Shown here piece by piece: positions 15,769-23,621 of a stretch of 64,000 bases of DNA. How positions within the stretch are numbered: the first letter of the stretch is position 1; the number at the start of each line of letters is the position of its first letter. Under the pieces are notes generated by a model that saw only the letters and a program-made list of their open reading frames with translations, searched no databases and had not been told where the DNA came from. The position numbers and the translations under genes were made by a program. The DNA is from an uncultured bacterium (GTDB lineage Bacteria > Bacillota > Clostridia > Oscillospirales > Oscillospiraceae): NCBI GenBank assembly GCA_945873205.1, contig CAMCCC010000001.1, forward strand, positions 186,001-250,000. Direction: 5' to 3'.

Positions 15769-18009
15769 TCAATCGTCCATCAGGGAAAGCTGCTGCTCCA
15801 CCCGGTCCTCGCTCTTGAGCAGCGCACCGGCGCCAGGCAGATTTTTGACCCGGTAGCGGGTAAGATTTGTGATGGCGCTGTCCTTTACCGGCAGAGCCTT
15901 CACCAGTGTGCGCTTTGCCTTCAGCGTCATCACCGCCACACCCTGGGTGCTGCGGCTGGTCTTGACCTGAAGCTGGGCGGTGTTGAACACCAGGACCCTG
16001 TCGTCGCTGGAATAGCAGGCCACATCCATTTCTTCCCCGATCACCATGACGGCAGCCACCGGGCTCTTGTCCGAGTAGGCGTTCACCAGCTTGCGGCGGT
16101 TGGTCTTGGTCTCATAGGCCGCCATATCGATTCTGGCTGCCTTGCCGTTTTCAAAGATCAGCAGCAGATTCCGGGAATAATCCCCCGGATCGATCATGCT
16201 GATGATGTTCTCGCCCTCGTCCATCTGCAGGCGGGTGGGCAGATACACGCCCAGCACCGAGGCCTTGCCGTCCTCAAAGTCGGAGACGCGGGCCTTGTAG
16301 ATTTGCTGCCGGTCGGTGAGAAACAGCAGCTCCCCCCGGTTGCTGGCTTCAAAGCTGACGCGCAAACCGTCGCCCTCTTTATACTTCTGCTCGCCGCTCA
16401 TGCGCAGGGACTGGGCGGTTATCTTCTTGAAGTAGCCCTCCCTGGACAGAAACAGGGTTACGCTGTAGTCCTCGATCTGCTGCTCCTCGTCGAATTCCTC
16501 GATCTCGTCGGCATAGACGATGCCGGTCTTTCGGGGGCTGGGGAACTTCTTGAGGATCTGTTTCAGCTCGTCAATAATGATGCCTTTTATTTTGCGCCGG
16601 TTATTGAGGATGCCTTCCAGCTCCTCAATCTGCTGCTCCAGGTCGCTGGTCTCGTCGGTGCGCTTGAGGATATACTCCCGGTTAATGTTGCGCAGCTTGA
16701 TCTCCGCCACATATTCGGCCTGAATCTGGTCAATGCCAAAGCCCATCATCAGGTTGGGCACCACATCGGCCTCCAGCTCCGTCTCCCGGATGATGGCAAT
16801 GGCCTTGTCAATATCCAGCAGGATGCGCTCCAGGCCTTTCAGCAGATGCAGCTTGTCCTTCTTCTTTGCCAGGTCGAAATACACCCGGCGGCGGACGCAG
16901 TCCATGCGCCAGGCCGTCCACTCCTCCAGAATCTCCCCCACGCCCATGACTCTGGGGTTACCGCCCACCAGGATATTGAAGTTGCAGGGGAAAGCATCCT
17001 GCAGGGTGGTGAGCTTGAAGAGCTTCTGCATCAGCTTTTCCGGGTCAACGCCCCGCTTCAGGTCGATGGCCAGCTTCAGGCCGGAAAGATCCGTTTCGTC
17101 CCGCATGTCGTTGATCTCCCGGACTTTACCGGCCTTGATCAGCTCCGCCACCTTGTCGATAATGGCTTCCGAGGTGGTGGTATAGGGGATCTCATAAATT
17201 TCTATAATATTTTCCTTAGGCAAATAGCGCCAGCGGGAGCGGACCTTGAAGCTGCCCCGGCCAGTACGGTAGATGTTCTCCATGGCCGCCCGGTCATAGA
17301 CGATCTCGCCGCCGGTGGGAAAGTCCGGCGCAGGCATGGTGGAGAGCAGGTCATGCTCCGGGTCCCGGAGATAATTGATGGTGGTCTCGCAGACCTCGCC
17401 CAGGTTAAAGCCGCAGATCTGGCTGGCCATGCCCACGGCAATGCCCATGTTGGCAGAAACCAGCACGTTGGGGAAGGCGGTGGGCAGCAGGCAGGGCTCC
17501 TTCATGCTGCCGTCGTAGTTATCCACGAAGTCCACCGTGTCCTTGTCAATGTCCCGGAACACTTCGCCGCAGATGGCGGAAAGCTTGGCCTCGGTATAAC
17601 GGGAGGCGGCGTAGGACATATCCCGGGAATAGACCTTGCCGAAGTTGCCCTTGGAGTCCACAAATGGCATCAGCAGGGCCTGATAGCCTGCGGAAAGACG
17701 CACCATAGTTTCATAAATGGCCGCGTCGCCATGGGGGTTCAGCTTCATGGTCTGACCCACGATATTGGCGCTTTTGGTGCGCCCGCCGGTCAAAAGACCC
17801 ATCTTGAACATGGTGTACAGCAGCTTGCGATGGGAGGGCTTGAAGCCGTCAATCTCCGGGATGGCCCGGGAGACAATGACGCTCATGGCATAGGGCATGT
17901 AGTTGGTCTCCAGGGTTTCGGTGATGGGTTGTTCCAGCACCTCGGCCCGCAGGCCCACCACATTGGGATTGTCGTAATTCTTCTTTTCCTGGGTTTTCTT
18001 CTTAGCCAT
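15769..18009 (-). CDS. parC: type IIA topoisomerase subunit A (ParC/GyrA-like)
   Basis: Breakage-reunion subunit of a type IIA topoisomerase. The 746-residue protein has the winged-helix/tower core with PSHRKLLYTMF, the quinolone-region segment NPHGDAAIYETMVRLS, catalytic Tyr in AASRYTEAKL (about residue 139), a long coiled coil, and a C-terminal beta-pinwheel with degenerate repeats rather than the GyrA box QRRGGKG, which favours a topoisomerase IV or Clostridia-specific paralogue. The usual quinolone-contact Ser (GDSA) is Ala here. It is paired with the B subunit at 18343; a small zinc-ribbon gene separates them. A standard gyrA/gyrB pair is expected elsewhere but cannot be seen here. Confidence 0.9.
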   Translation of the reverse strand: MAKKKTQEKKNYDNPNVVGLRAEVLEQPITETLETNYMPYAMSVIVSRAIPEIDGFKPSHRKLLYTMFKMGLLTGGRTKSANIVGQTMKLNPHGDAAIYETMVRLSAGYQALLMPFVDSKGNFGKVYSRDMSYAASRYTEAKLSAICGEVFRDIDKDTVDFVDNYDGSMKEPCLLPTAFPNVLVSANMGIAVGMASQICGFNLGEVCETTINYLRDPEHDLLSTMPAPDFPTGGEIVYDRAAMENIYRTGRGSFKVRSRWRYLPKENIIEIYEIPYTTTSEAIIDKVAELIKAGKVREINDMRDETDLSGLKLAIDLKRGVDPEKLMQKLFKLTTLQDAFPCNFNILVGGNPRVMGVGEILEEWTAWRMDCVRRRVYFDLAKKKDKLHLLKGLERILLDIDKAIAIIRETELEADVVPNLMMGFGIDQIQAEYVAEIKLRNINREYILKRTDETSDLEQQIEELEGILNNRRKIKGIIIDELKQILKKFPSPRKTGIVYADEIEEFDEEQQIEDYSVTLFLSREGYFKKITAQSLRMSGEQKYKEGDGLRVSFEASNRGELLFLTDRQQIYKARVSDFEDGKASVLGVYLPTRLQMDEGENIISMIDPGDYSRNLLLIFENGKAARIDMAAYETKTNRRKLVNAYSDKSPVAAVMVIGEEMDVACYSSDDRVLVFNTAQLQVKTSRSTQGVAVMTLKAKRTLVKALPVKDSAITNLTRYRVKNLPGAGALLKSEDRVEQQLSLMDD

Positions 18010-18031
18010 TTTAAAACTCGCTTATCTGGAT

Positions 18032-18322
18032 TTACTGTTTTCTCATCTTCTTGCCGGTGACAAGATTTCGGTGGCAGCGGGGGCAGGACTTCACCGCCAA
18101 CACGCCGAAAAAGATGACCTTGCCACAGTTGGGGCAGCGGCAGTACTTAAAGATGCACACCAGCGCCGTGGCGAACAGCACGCAGGTCATGCACATAAAG
18201 GCCACCTGAACATAGGAATATTTTGGCATAAAGAAGCTGAGGGCACAGCCGATGGCAGTTGCGATCAGCAGTTTCTTGAGCCGGTCCCGGCCATAGACAA
18301 AATCGTTTTCATACTTGTTCAT
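18032..18322 (-). CDS. small membrane protein with C-terminal zinc ribbon
   Basis: A 96-residue protein: a basic N-terminus, two membrane segments (about 18-33, LLIATAIGCALSFFM, and 38-58), then two CxxC knuckles (CPNCGK and CPRCH) separated by 15 residues, as in zinc ribbons. I recognise no named family. It is 20-22 bases from both its neighbours, so it is co-transcribed and probably co-regulated with the two topoisomerase subunits. A regulatory or membrane-tethering partner is only a possibility. Confidence 0.75.
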   Translation of the reverse strand: MNKYENDFVYGRDRLKKLLIATAIGCALSFFMPKYSYVQVAFMCMTCVLFATALVCIFKYCRCPNCGKVIFFGVLAVKSCPRCHRNLVTGKKMRKQ

Positions 18323-18342
18323 AATTCTTCCCTCTCTGTTTT

Positions 18343-20334
18343 TCAGGATATATCCGCCATGTCCAGATACTTGTACCCAAACTCGGCAATGTGATTCTTT
18401 CTTCCGTCCAGATTATCGCCCAACAGCAGGTCAAAGACCTGGGCCATCCGCTCCGCGTCCTCCGGCATCACTTTGATGAGCCGCCGGGTCTCCGGGTTCA
18501 TGGTGGTCATCCACATCATGTCCGGGTCGTTCTCGCCCAGACCCTTGCTGCGGTTGATGCTGGCCTTGGCGCCCTTCAGGCTCTCCACAATCTCCGCCTT
18601 CTCCCGGTCGGAATAGGCGAAGTAGGTCTTGCCCTTGCTCTCAATCTCATACAGGGGTGACTCTGCGATATATACATAACCCTCGTTGATCAGCGTGGGC
18701 ACCAGGCGATAGAGCATGGTGAGGATCAGGGTGCGGATCTGGAAGCCGTCCACATCCGCATCGGTGCAGATAATGACCTTGTTCCAGCGCAGGTTGTTCA
18801 GGTCAAAGCTGGACAGGTCCTTGGTGTGCTTGTCCTTTACCTCTACGCCGCAGCCCAGCACCTTGATCAGATCGGTGATTACATCACTCTTGAAGATACG
18901 CACATAGTCCGCCTTCAGGCAGTTGAGGATCTTGCCCCGCACCGGCATGATGCCCTGGAACTCCGCATCCCGGGACAGCTTACAGGCGCCCAAGGCGGAA
19001 TCGCCCTCCACGATGTAGATTTCCCGTTTATCGATCTCCTTGCTGCGGCAGTCCACAAACTTCTGCACCCGGTTGGCAATATCGATGCTGCCGGACAGCT
19101 TTTTCTTCATGCCCTGGCGGGCCCGCTCCGCCGTTTCCCGGCTGCGCTTGTTGATCAGCACCTGCTCGGCAATCCGGTCCGCTTCCGGCTTGTTCTCAAT
19201 GAAATAAATCTCCAGGTTGGTCTTGAAAAACTCCGTCATGGCCTGTTGGATAAAGCGGTTGTTGATGGCCTTCTTGGTCTGGTTCTCATAAGAGGTCTGG
19301 GTGGAGAAGCAGTTGGTCACTAGCACCAGGCAGTCCTGAATATCCTGGAATTTGATGGCGGATTCGTTTTTCTGGTATTTGCCTATCTGTTTTATGTAGG
19401 CATCAATGGCGGAGACAAAAGCGCTTCTGGCTGCCTTATCCGGCGCGCCGCCGTTTTCCAGCCAGGAGGAGTTGTGGTAATATTCCAGAACGCTGGCGTC
19501 CTTGGAGAAGCAGAAAGCGGCGGAGAGCTTCACCTTGTATTCCGGCTTATCCTCCCGGTCCCGGCCCTTCCGCTCCGCCGAGATGAACTCCGGCTCCGTC
19601 AGGGGCTTCTCCCCTGCCAGCTCCCGCACATAGTCCATGATACCGTTTTCATAGCAGTAGTCACGAACCTCGAATTTTCCGTTCTTTTCCAGCCGCAGCC
19701 GGAAGGTGACCCCCGCGTTCACCACCGCCTGGCGGTGGAGCACATCGTCAAAGTATTCATCGGGAATGGCAATATCGGTGAATACTTCCAAATCCGGCTT
19801 CCAGCGGATGGTGGTGCCGGTCTTTTTGCGGTCGGCAGGTTCCACGATCAGCTCCTGGCCCTTTTTGCCGCAGACCTTGCCTTTTTTGAAGTGGAGCGTA
19901 TACTTGTTGCCGTCCCGTCGGACGATGACGTCCATATATTCAGACGCATACTGGGTGGCGCAGGAGCCCAGGCCGTTCAGGCCCAGGGAGTACTCATAGT
20001 CTCCGCCGTCGGTATTCTGGTACTTGCCGCCGGCATACAGCTCGCAGAACACCAGCTCCCAGTTATAGCGCTTCTCATTGGCGTTCCAGTCCACCGGGCA
20101 GCCGCGGCCAAAGTCCTCCACCTCGATGGAGTGATCCTCAAAATAGGTGAGGGTGATCAAATCGCCATGTCCCTCTCTGGCCTCGTCAATGGCGTTGGAG
20201 AGGATCTCAAAAACGGCGTGTTCACATCCGTCCAGGCCGTCAGAGCCGAAGATGACCCCCGGCCGCTTTCTGACCCGGTCCGCCCCTTTCAGCTGGGATA
20301 TGCTGTCGTTTCCGTACTGTGTGCTGCTGCTCAT
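18343..20334 (-). CDS. parE: type IIA topoisomerase subunit B (ParE/GyrB-like)
   Basis: ATPase subunit partner of the A subunit downstream; drives strand passage with ATP. The 663-residue protein has the GHKL ATP site (EILSNAIDEAREGHGD, EDFGRGCPVDWN, LGLNGLGSCATQYAS), the transducer domain, and the TOPRIM domain with IVEGDSALGACKLSR and the metal motif CTDADVDGFQIRT. The C-terminal tail is about the length of ParE. The sequence is divergent from textbook GyrB (DEAREGH rather than DEALAG), which suggests a second, Clostridia-type enzyme. It is first in the operon with a sigma-A promoter about 60 bases upstream. Confidence 0.9.
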   Translation of the reverse strand: MSSSTQYGNDSISQLKGADRVRKRPGVIFGSDGLDGCEHAVFEILSNAIDEAREGHGDLITLTYFEDHSIEVEDFGRGCPVDWNANEKRYNWELVFCELYAGGKYQNTDGGDYEYSLGLNGLGSCATQYASEYMDVIVRRDGNKYTLHFKKGKVCGKKGQELIVEPADRKKTGTTIRWKPDLEVFTDIAIPDEYFDDVLHRQAVVNAGVTFRLRLEKNGKFEVRDYCYENGIMDYVRELAGEKPLTEPEFISAERKGRDREDKPEYKVKLSAAFCFSKDASVLEYYHNSSWLENGGAPDKAARSAFVSAIDAYIKQIGKYQKNESAIKFQDIQDCLVLVTNCFSTQTSYENQTKKAINNRFIQQAMTEFFKTNLEIYFIENKPEADRIAEQVLINKRSRETAERARQGMKKKLSGSIDIANRVQKFVDCRSKEIDKREIYIVEGDSALGACKLSRDAEFQGIMPVRGKILNCLKADYVRIFKSDVITDLIKVLGCGVEVKDKHTKDLSSFDLNNLRWNKVIICTDADVDGFQIRTLILTMLYRLVPTLINEGYVYIAESPLYEIESKGKTYFAYSDREKAEIVESLKGAKASINRSKGLGENDPDMMWMTTMNPETRRLIKVMPEDAERMAQVFDLLLGDNLDGRKNHIAEFGYKYLDMADIS

Positions 20335-20393
20335 ATATGCTTAACCTTTCAAATGCTATATCTAGTGCATAGACATCCTATTTTAACCAATAT

Positions 20394-20421
20394 ATTATAA
20401 CACAAATCCTGTAGAATTCAA
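20394..20421 (-). promoter_or_regulatory. sigma-A promoter of the parE-parC operon
   Basis: Minus strand TTGAAT, 16-base spacer, TATAAT. Confidence 0.7.
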
Positions 20422-20575
20422 GACCATGCCGTCGACAGTCGATTTAACAAAAATGACATGATACACCATGCTTTTTCCCATATAATGGGCAGTAAGAAAT
20501 GCAGAAGGCGGACTGCCCTATGGCAGTCCGCCCCGCGGCCGATATTTTCTTTTTACGGGAAAACTCTCGCACCGC
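20422..20575. other. intergenic region with a strong hairpin
   Basis: About 150 bases without a credible gene. GGCGGACTGCC/GGCAGTCCGCC at 20507-20532 forms an 11-bp perfect hairpin with a four-base loop. T-rich bases follow some distance away on the plus strand (TATTTTCTTTTT). It may be a terminator for a small RNA starting near TATAAT at 20481, but no -35 supports that. Confidence 0.4.
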
Positions 20576-20604
20576 TTGACAATTTCCCGTTTTAGATGTA
20601 TCCA
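20576..20604 (+). promoter_or_regulatory. candidate sigma-A promoter of the BofA-like gene
   Basis: TTGACA, 17-base spacer, TATCCA, about 130 bases before the ATG at 20736. Confidence 0.5.
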
Positions 20605-20735
20605 TATATACCATATGGCGCACCATCTGCCGGCTTCTCTCTCTTGCCGGCCGGGGCCTTGTCTGTTTCTATTATCTGCGCTTGTGCAAAATATAATCAG
20701 GCAGTTTTTGCCTGCAAAATTTGAAAGGAACCGCT

Positions 20736-20999
20736 ATGGAAACCATCTCTGTTCTGCTTATCCTGGCTGCCGCCGTGCTGTCCGTGGTGATCCTGGTAAA
20801 GATCCTGGCCGCCCCGGTGCGGCTGGTGTTCAAGCTGATGCTCAACGCCCTGTGCGGCTTTCTGCTGCTGATTGTTGTGAATATCATCAGCGGCTTTTTC
20901 GATTTCTCTGTCGAGATCAACCTGCTTAACACCCTTATCGCCGGCTGCTTCGGCATCCCCGGCGCCCTGCTGCTGGTGATACTGAATTTTTTGTTTTGA
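20736..20999 (+). CDS. BofA-like pro-sigma-K processing inhibitor family protein
   Basis: An 87-residue, very hydrophobic protein with two or three membrane segments (SVLLILAAAVLSVVILVKILA; LMLNALCGFLLLIVVNIISG; TLIAGCFGIPGALLLVILNFLF). The order APVRLVFKLMLNALCGFLLL, then NLLNTLIAGCFGIPGALLL, matches BofA-type proteins (NxLTxxixGxlGiPGv). BofA in Bacillus holds the SpoIVFB protease inactive until engulfment. Clostridial members also occur without SpoIVFB, so the exact role is uncertain. The track start is a TTG at 20721; the ATG at 20736 with GAAAGGA upstream is preferred. Confidence 0.75.
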   Translation: METISVLLILAAAVLSVVILVKILAAPVRLVFKLMLNALCGFLLLIVVNIISGFFDFSVEINLLNTLIAGCFGIPGALLLVILNFLF

Positions 21000-21009
21000 A
21001 AACACCGAC

Positions 21010-21052
21010 AAAAAAGAGCTGTAGCAAATGGAAAAAGCTACAGCTCTTTTTT
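21010..21052. terminator. bidirectional terminator
   Basis: AAAAAAGAGCTGTAGC/GCTACAGCTCTTTTTT, 16-bp perfect arms with an 11-base loop, between the convergent BofA-like and thioredoxin-like genes. Confidence 0.9.
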
Positions 21053-21055
21053 CAC

Positions 21056-21424
21056 TTATTTTGTCAGCAGGCCCTTGATCAGGCTTTCCACCTCGTCGGC
21101 CTTCAGCACCTTGCCCATGGAGACCACCTTGTCGTTGATCACCAGGGCGGGCATACGCATGGCGCCGTATTTTGCAACTTCTGCCATGTCTGTGACATAT
21201 TCCACCTTTACCGGCAGCCCCAGCTTGTCCACTGCCTGGGTGGCGGCTTCCAACAGGTTGTGGCAGTTTTTGCAGCCGGAGCCAAGCACCTTGATATTGC
21301 ACAGGCCACTGAGCGCCTCCCCGCAGGTCTGCTCCACCTTATCCATCACCTTGGCGGCAGCCTCTTTCCCAACCACGTCGGAGAGCTTGCCCTCCACCTT
21401 CTTGCTGATGTCAAATAATGCCAT
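21056..21424 (-). CDS. thioredoxin-fold small redox protein (TM0996/MTH895 type)
   Basis: A 122-residue protein. The C-terminal ~78 residues are the small redox-active disulfide family: IKVLGSGCKNCHNLL with the CxxC pair, the cis-Pro loop in MRMPALVINDKVV, and a terminal helix (ADEVESLIKGLL). An N-terminal helical extension of ~40 residues (MALFDISKKVEGKLSDVV) is unusual and may be a partner-binding or localisation segment. It probably acts as a thiol-disulfide exchange protein. It lies 40 bases after a lipoprotein gene in the same direction. Confidence 0.85.
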   Translation of the reverse strand: MALFDISKKVEGKLSDVVGKEAAAKVMDKVEQTCGEALSGLCNIKVLGSGCKNCHNLLEAATQAVDKLGLPVKVEYVTDMAEVAKYGAMRMPALVINDKVVSMGKVLKADEVESLIKGLLTK

Positions 21425-21463
21425 ATCCTTCTCCTCCTGTTAAATGATATTTCTGGACTGTTT

Positions 21464-22069
21464 TTATTTGGCGTCGATTTTGTCTGGAATGCTGGCGCCG
21501 GACTGAATTTTGGGCAGATACCAGCTCTCATAATAGTCCGGTCTGCGTTCGGTTTCAGGCCAAAGGTCCCCCCAAGGGCGAAGGTGGAAGGTGTAGCAAA
21601 AGCTGCCGGTGACAGGATCCTCAAATTGGCCGGTGATCAGAAGCAAAGCCCCTTCCCTGTTGAACAGACGCACCGCGATTTCGTCCGGCACCACCGCGAT
21701 ATCCAGAAACTCCCCGCCGGTACAGGTATAGCGGCCTTCTTTCTCTTTAAGCCGTAGCTTGGCAAGGGAATCATCCCGGGGCATATCTTCGTCCCACAGC
21801 AGCAGGCTGCATCCATCGTCTTCAACCAGCACTTCCGCGCAGCAGTCCCAGTATTTTCCCTCAACGCTTTTCCAGTCCCCGGTGGCGTCGCTGGCGCTCC
21901 AGTAGCCGTACCAGCCGCCCGTCAGGCTGATGTTCTCCAGGTTTTTCTCCGGGCTGGGCGTTATTGATACCACGGTGATCTTCGGCTCCGCCTTCCCGCA
22001 GCCGGAAAGGCCCAGCGTGCATACTACCGCAAGCACCAGGACAGCAATTCTGCTGAATTTGTTTTTCAA
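21464..22069 (-). CDS. hypothetical lipoprotein
   Basis: A 201-residue protein with a clear lipoprotein signal (IAVLVLAVVCTLGLSGCGK; Cys24). The mature part is mainly beta (GGWYGYWSASDATGDWKS, and VLVEDDGCSLLLWDED), resembling the lipocalin-like domains of other clostridial lipoproteins that sense or bind at the cell surface, but no family name is certain. It follows the GtrII-like gene by three bases and is in the same operon. Confidence 0.7.
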   Translation of the reverse strand: MKNKFSRIAVLVLAVVCTLGLSGCGKAEPKITVVSITPSPEKNLENISLTGGWYGYWSASDATGDWKSVEGKYWDCCAEVLVEDDGCSLLLWDEDMPRDDSLAKLRLKEKEGRYTCTGGEFLDIAVVPDEIAVRLFNREGALLLITGQFEDPVTGSFCYTFHLRPWGDLWPETERRPDYYESWYLPKIQSGASIPDKIDAK

Positions 22070-22072
22070 TCC

Positions 22073-23587
22073 TTATCCCAGCTTTACCACAATATAGTCC
22101 CCGATCTTCTTCACAGAGCCATTGTATGGGTATTCGGCCATCTGCTCAAATTCCGCCGTCTTGCTCAGGGCGTCCAGTTCCTCCTGGTTGGCAAAAGGAA
22201 CGTCAAAGCCCAGATATCTGCGGAAGAAGTTCTCTCTGGAATAGATGTTCACCAGGTCCTGAGAAGGCCCCAGCAGCCCGTCGGTTCCCAGTTCCGGGAA
22301 GGGGTAGAGCAGATTGTCCTGCTGGCCGATGATGGCCAGCCGGCTGTTCTCATCAAAGCCCTCCGTCTCCTTGATCTGGGCAATCAGCGAAACATAAAAG
22401 GCATTGGCGTTTTCGTATTGCAGATGCATCTTCAGATAGGTCATATTGGCAAAGTACACGTTGGAAGCGATGATCACACACATCAGCAGTGCGGCAATAT
22501 CCTTCATAAAGGGCCCTGACCAAGGTTCCAGCTTTTCCAGAATCAGCGCAACGAGAAAGTACAGGCACACAAAGCTGTAGAGCACCAGGGTATGAATAGA
22601 CTGGGGCGACATCAGCAGATACATGCAGTTGATGCTCAGCGGCAGCAGCACTACCAGAACTGCCAGCAGCGCCCAATTGAGAGGTCTGCTCCCCCGGGCT
22701 GCCAGCATCAGACCGGCAAGCAGTTCCCCCAGCAGGAGCACATGGGCGAGCCTTGCGCAATCGCTGCTGATAAGGCTGTAGTTGCGGAAGGTGAAGATGT
22801 CCCGGAAGTTCTCATAGGCCATGCGAACCTTGCCCAGCAGGCTTGCCTTGTCATTCACATTGTCTATCACATAGCTGTTGAATTCCGCCCCGGTAAAGCG
22901 GAACACCAGCAGGGTCACGGCAAAATAGACAGCCAGGGCCGCCGCCATCATGGCCAGGGCTTTCAGGCCATAGAGGACAATCTGCCACACGCTTTTCTCC
23001 GCCTCCAGGCAGCTTTTGATCATCAGCAGCACAAAGAGGCTGGCCGTAATGGCGATATATGCCTGGTAAATACTCAGGCACAGCACCAGGGAAAGCGCCG
23101 CCAGAGCGGCATTGCACAGGCCCCCTCTTTCATAGAGCCAAACGCAGAGTACCGCCAGGATGAAGGCGATGCCGTAAGCCGCGCTTGTGAACATGAAGCA
23201 GTAGGTGCCGGTGAGGGAGGGAAAACTAACTACAACGGCAGCCAGCAGAATCTGAGACAGCCTGCTGCGAATCCCCAGAACGCGCAGCATGATACAGGCA
23301 GACACGGAAATCAGCAGCAGCGTAAGCAGCCCATAAATCCAGGGCATGGACCAGTTAGGCAGCAGCAGCTTTGACAGCTCCAGACCCCAGCGGCCGGAGG
23401 TGACCGTGGCGCCTTTATAAAACAGCGCCTCGATCTCGTCATGGTTCACCAGCTTATTGGTGAACATGAACATATGGGCCGCAAGCCCGGTCAGCAGCGC
23501 CGCCAGAAAGGGCACCCGGTTTTCCAGGTACAGCCCGCGGAGCCACAGGCCCAGGCGCTCGGCATATGAATATTGTTTTTTCTCCAT
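22073..23587 (-). CDS. GtrII-like polytopic glucosyltransferase-family protein
   Basis: About 504 residues with about ten membrane spans (for example RVPFLAALLTGLAAHMFMF; ILLAAVVVSFPSLTGTYCFMF; ALLMCVIIASNVYFANM). The N-terminal LVNHDEIEALFYKG segment, an acidic external loop followed by GRWGLELSKLL, is typical of the GtrII domain of phage-like O-antigen glucosyltransferases; it probably modifies a cell-surface glycan using a lipid-linked sugar. Start choice: ATG at 23587 lies nine bases from GAGG; ATG at 23593 is an alternative. Likely co-transcribed with the similar 517-residue protein upstream. Confidence 0.75.
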   Translation of the reverse strand: MEKKQYSYAERLGLWLRGLYLENRVPFLAALLTGLAAHMFMFTNKLVNHDEIEALFYKGATVTSGRWGLELSKLLLPNWSMPWIYGLLTLLLISVSACIMLRVLGIRSRLSQILLAAVVVSFPSLTGTYCFMFTSAAYGIAFILAVLCVWLYERGGLCNAALAALSLVLCLSIYQAYIAITASLFVLLMIKSCLEAEKSVWQIVLYGLKALAMMAAALAVYFAVTLLVFRFTGAEFNSYVIDNVNDKASLLGKVRMAYENFRDIFTFRNYSLISSDCARLAHVLLLGELLAGLMLAARGSRPLNWALLAVLVVLLPLSINCMYLLMSPQSIHTLVLYSFVCLYFLVALILEKLEPWSGPFMKDIAALLMCVIIASNVYFANMTYLKMHLQYENANAFYVSLIAQIKETEGFDENSRLAIIGQQDNLLYPFPELGTDGLLGPSQDLVNIYSRENFFRRYLGFDVPFANQEELDALSKTAEFEQMAEYPYNGSVKKIGDYIVVKLG

Positions 23588-23621
23588 TTCCATTTTCCTC
23601 AACGCCTTGCGCAGGCTTCAC

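Noticed and set aside
14815-18060. 1081-residue plus-strand ORF
   Set aside because: Entirely opposite yitT and parC. Biased low-complexity composition (His/Gly/Ala/Asp) and no domains; it is a GC-driven antisense shadow.
20473-20486. promoter-like TATAAT for a small RNA before the 20507 hairpin
   Set aside because: No -35 at a proper distance and no clear T run directly after the hairpin.
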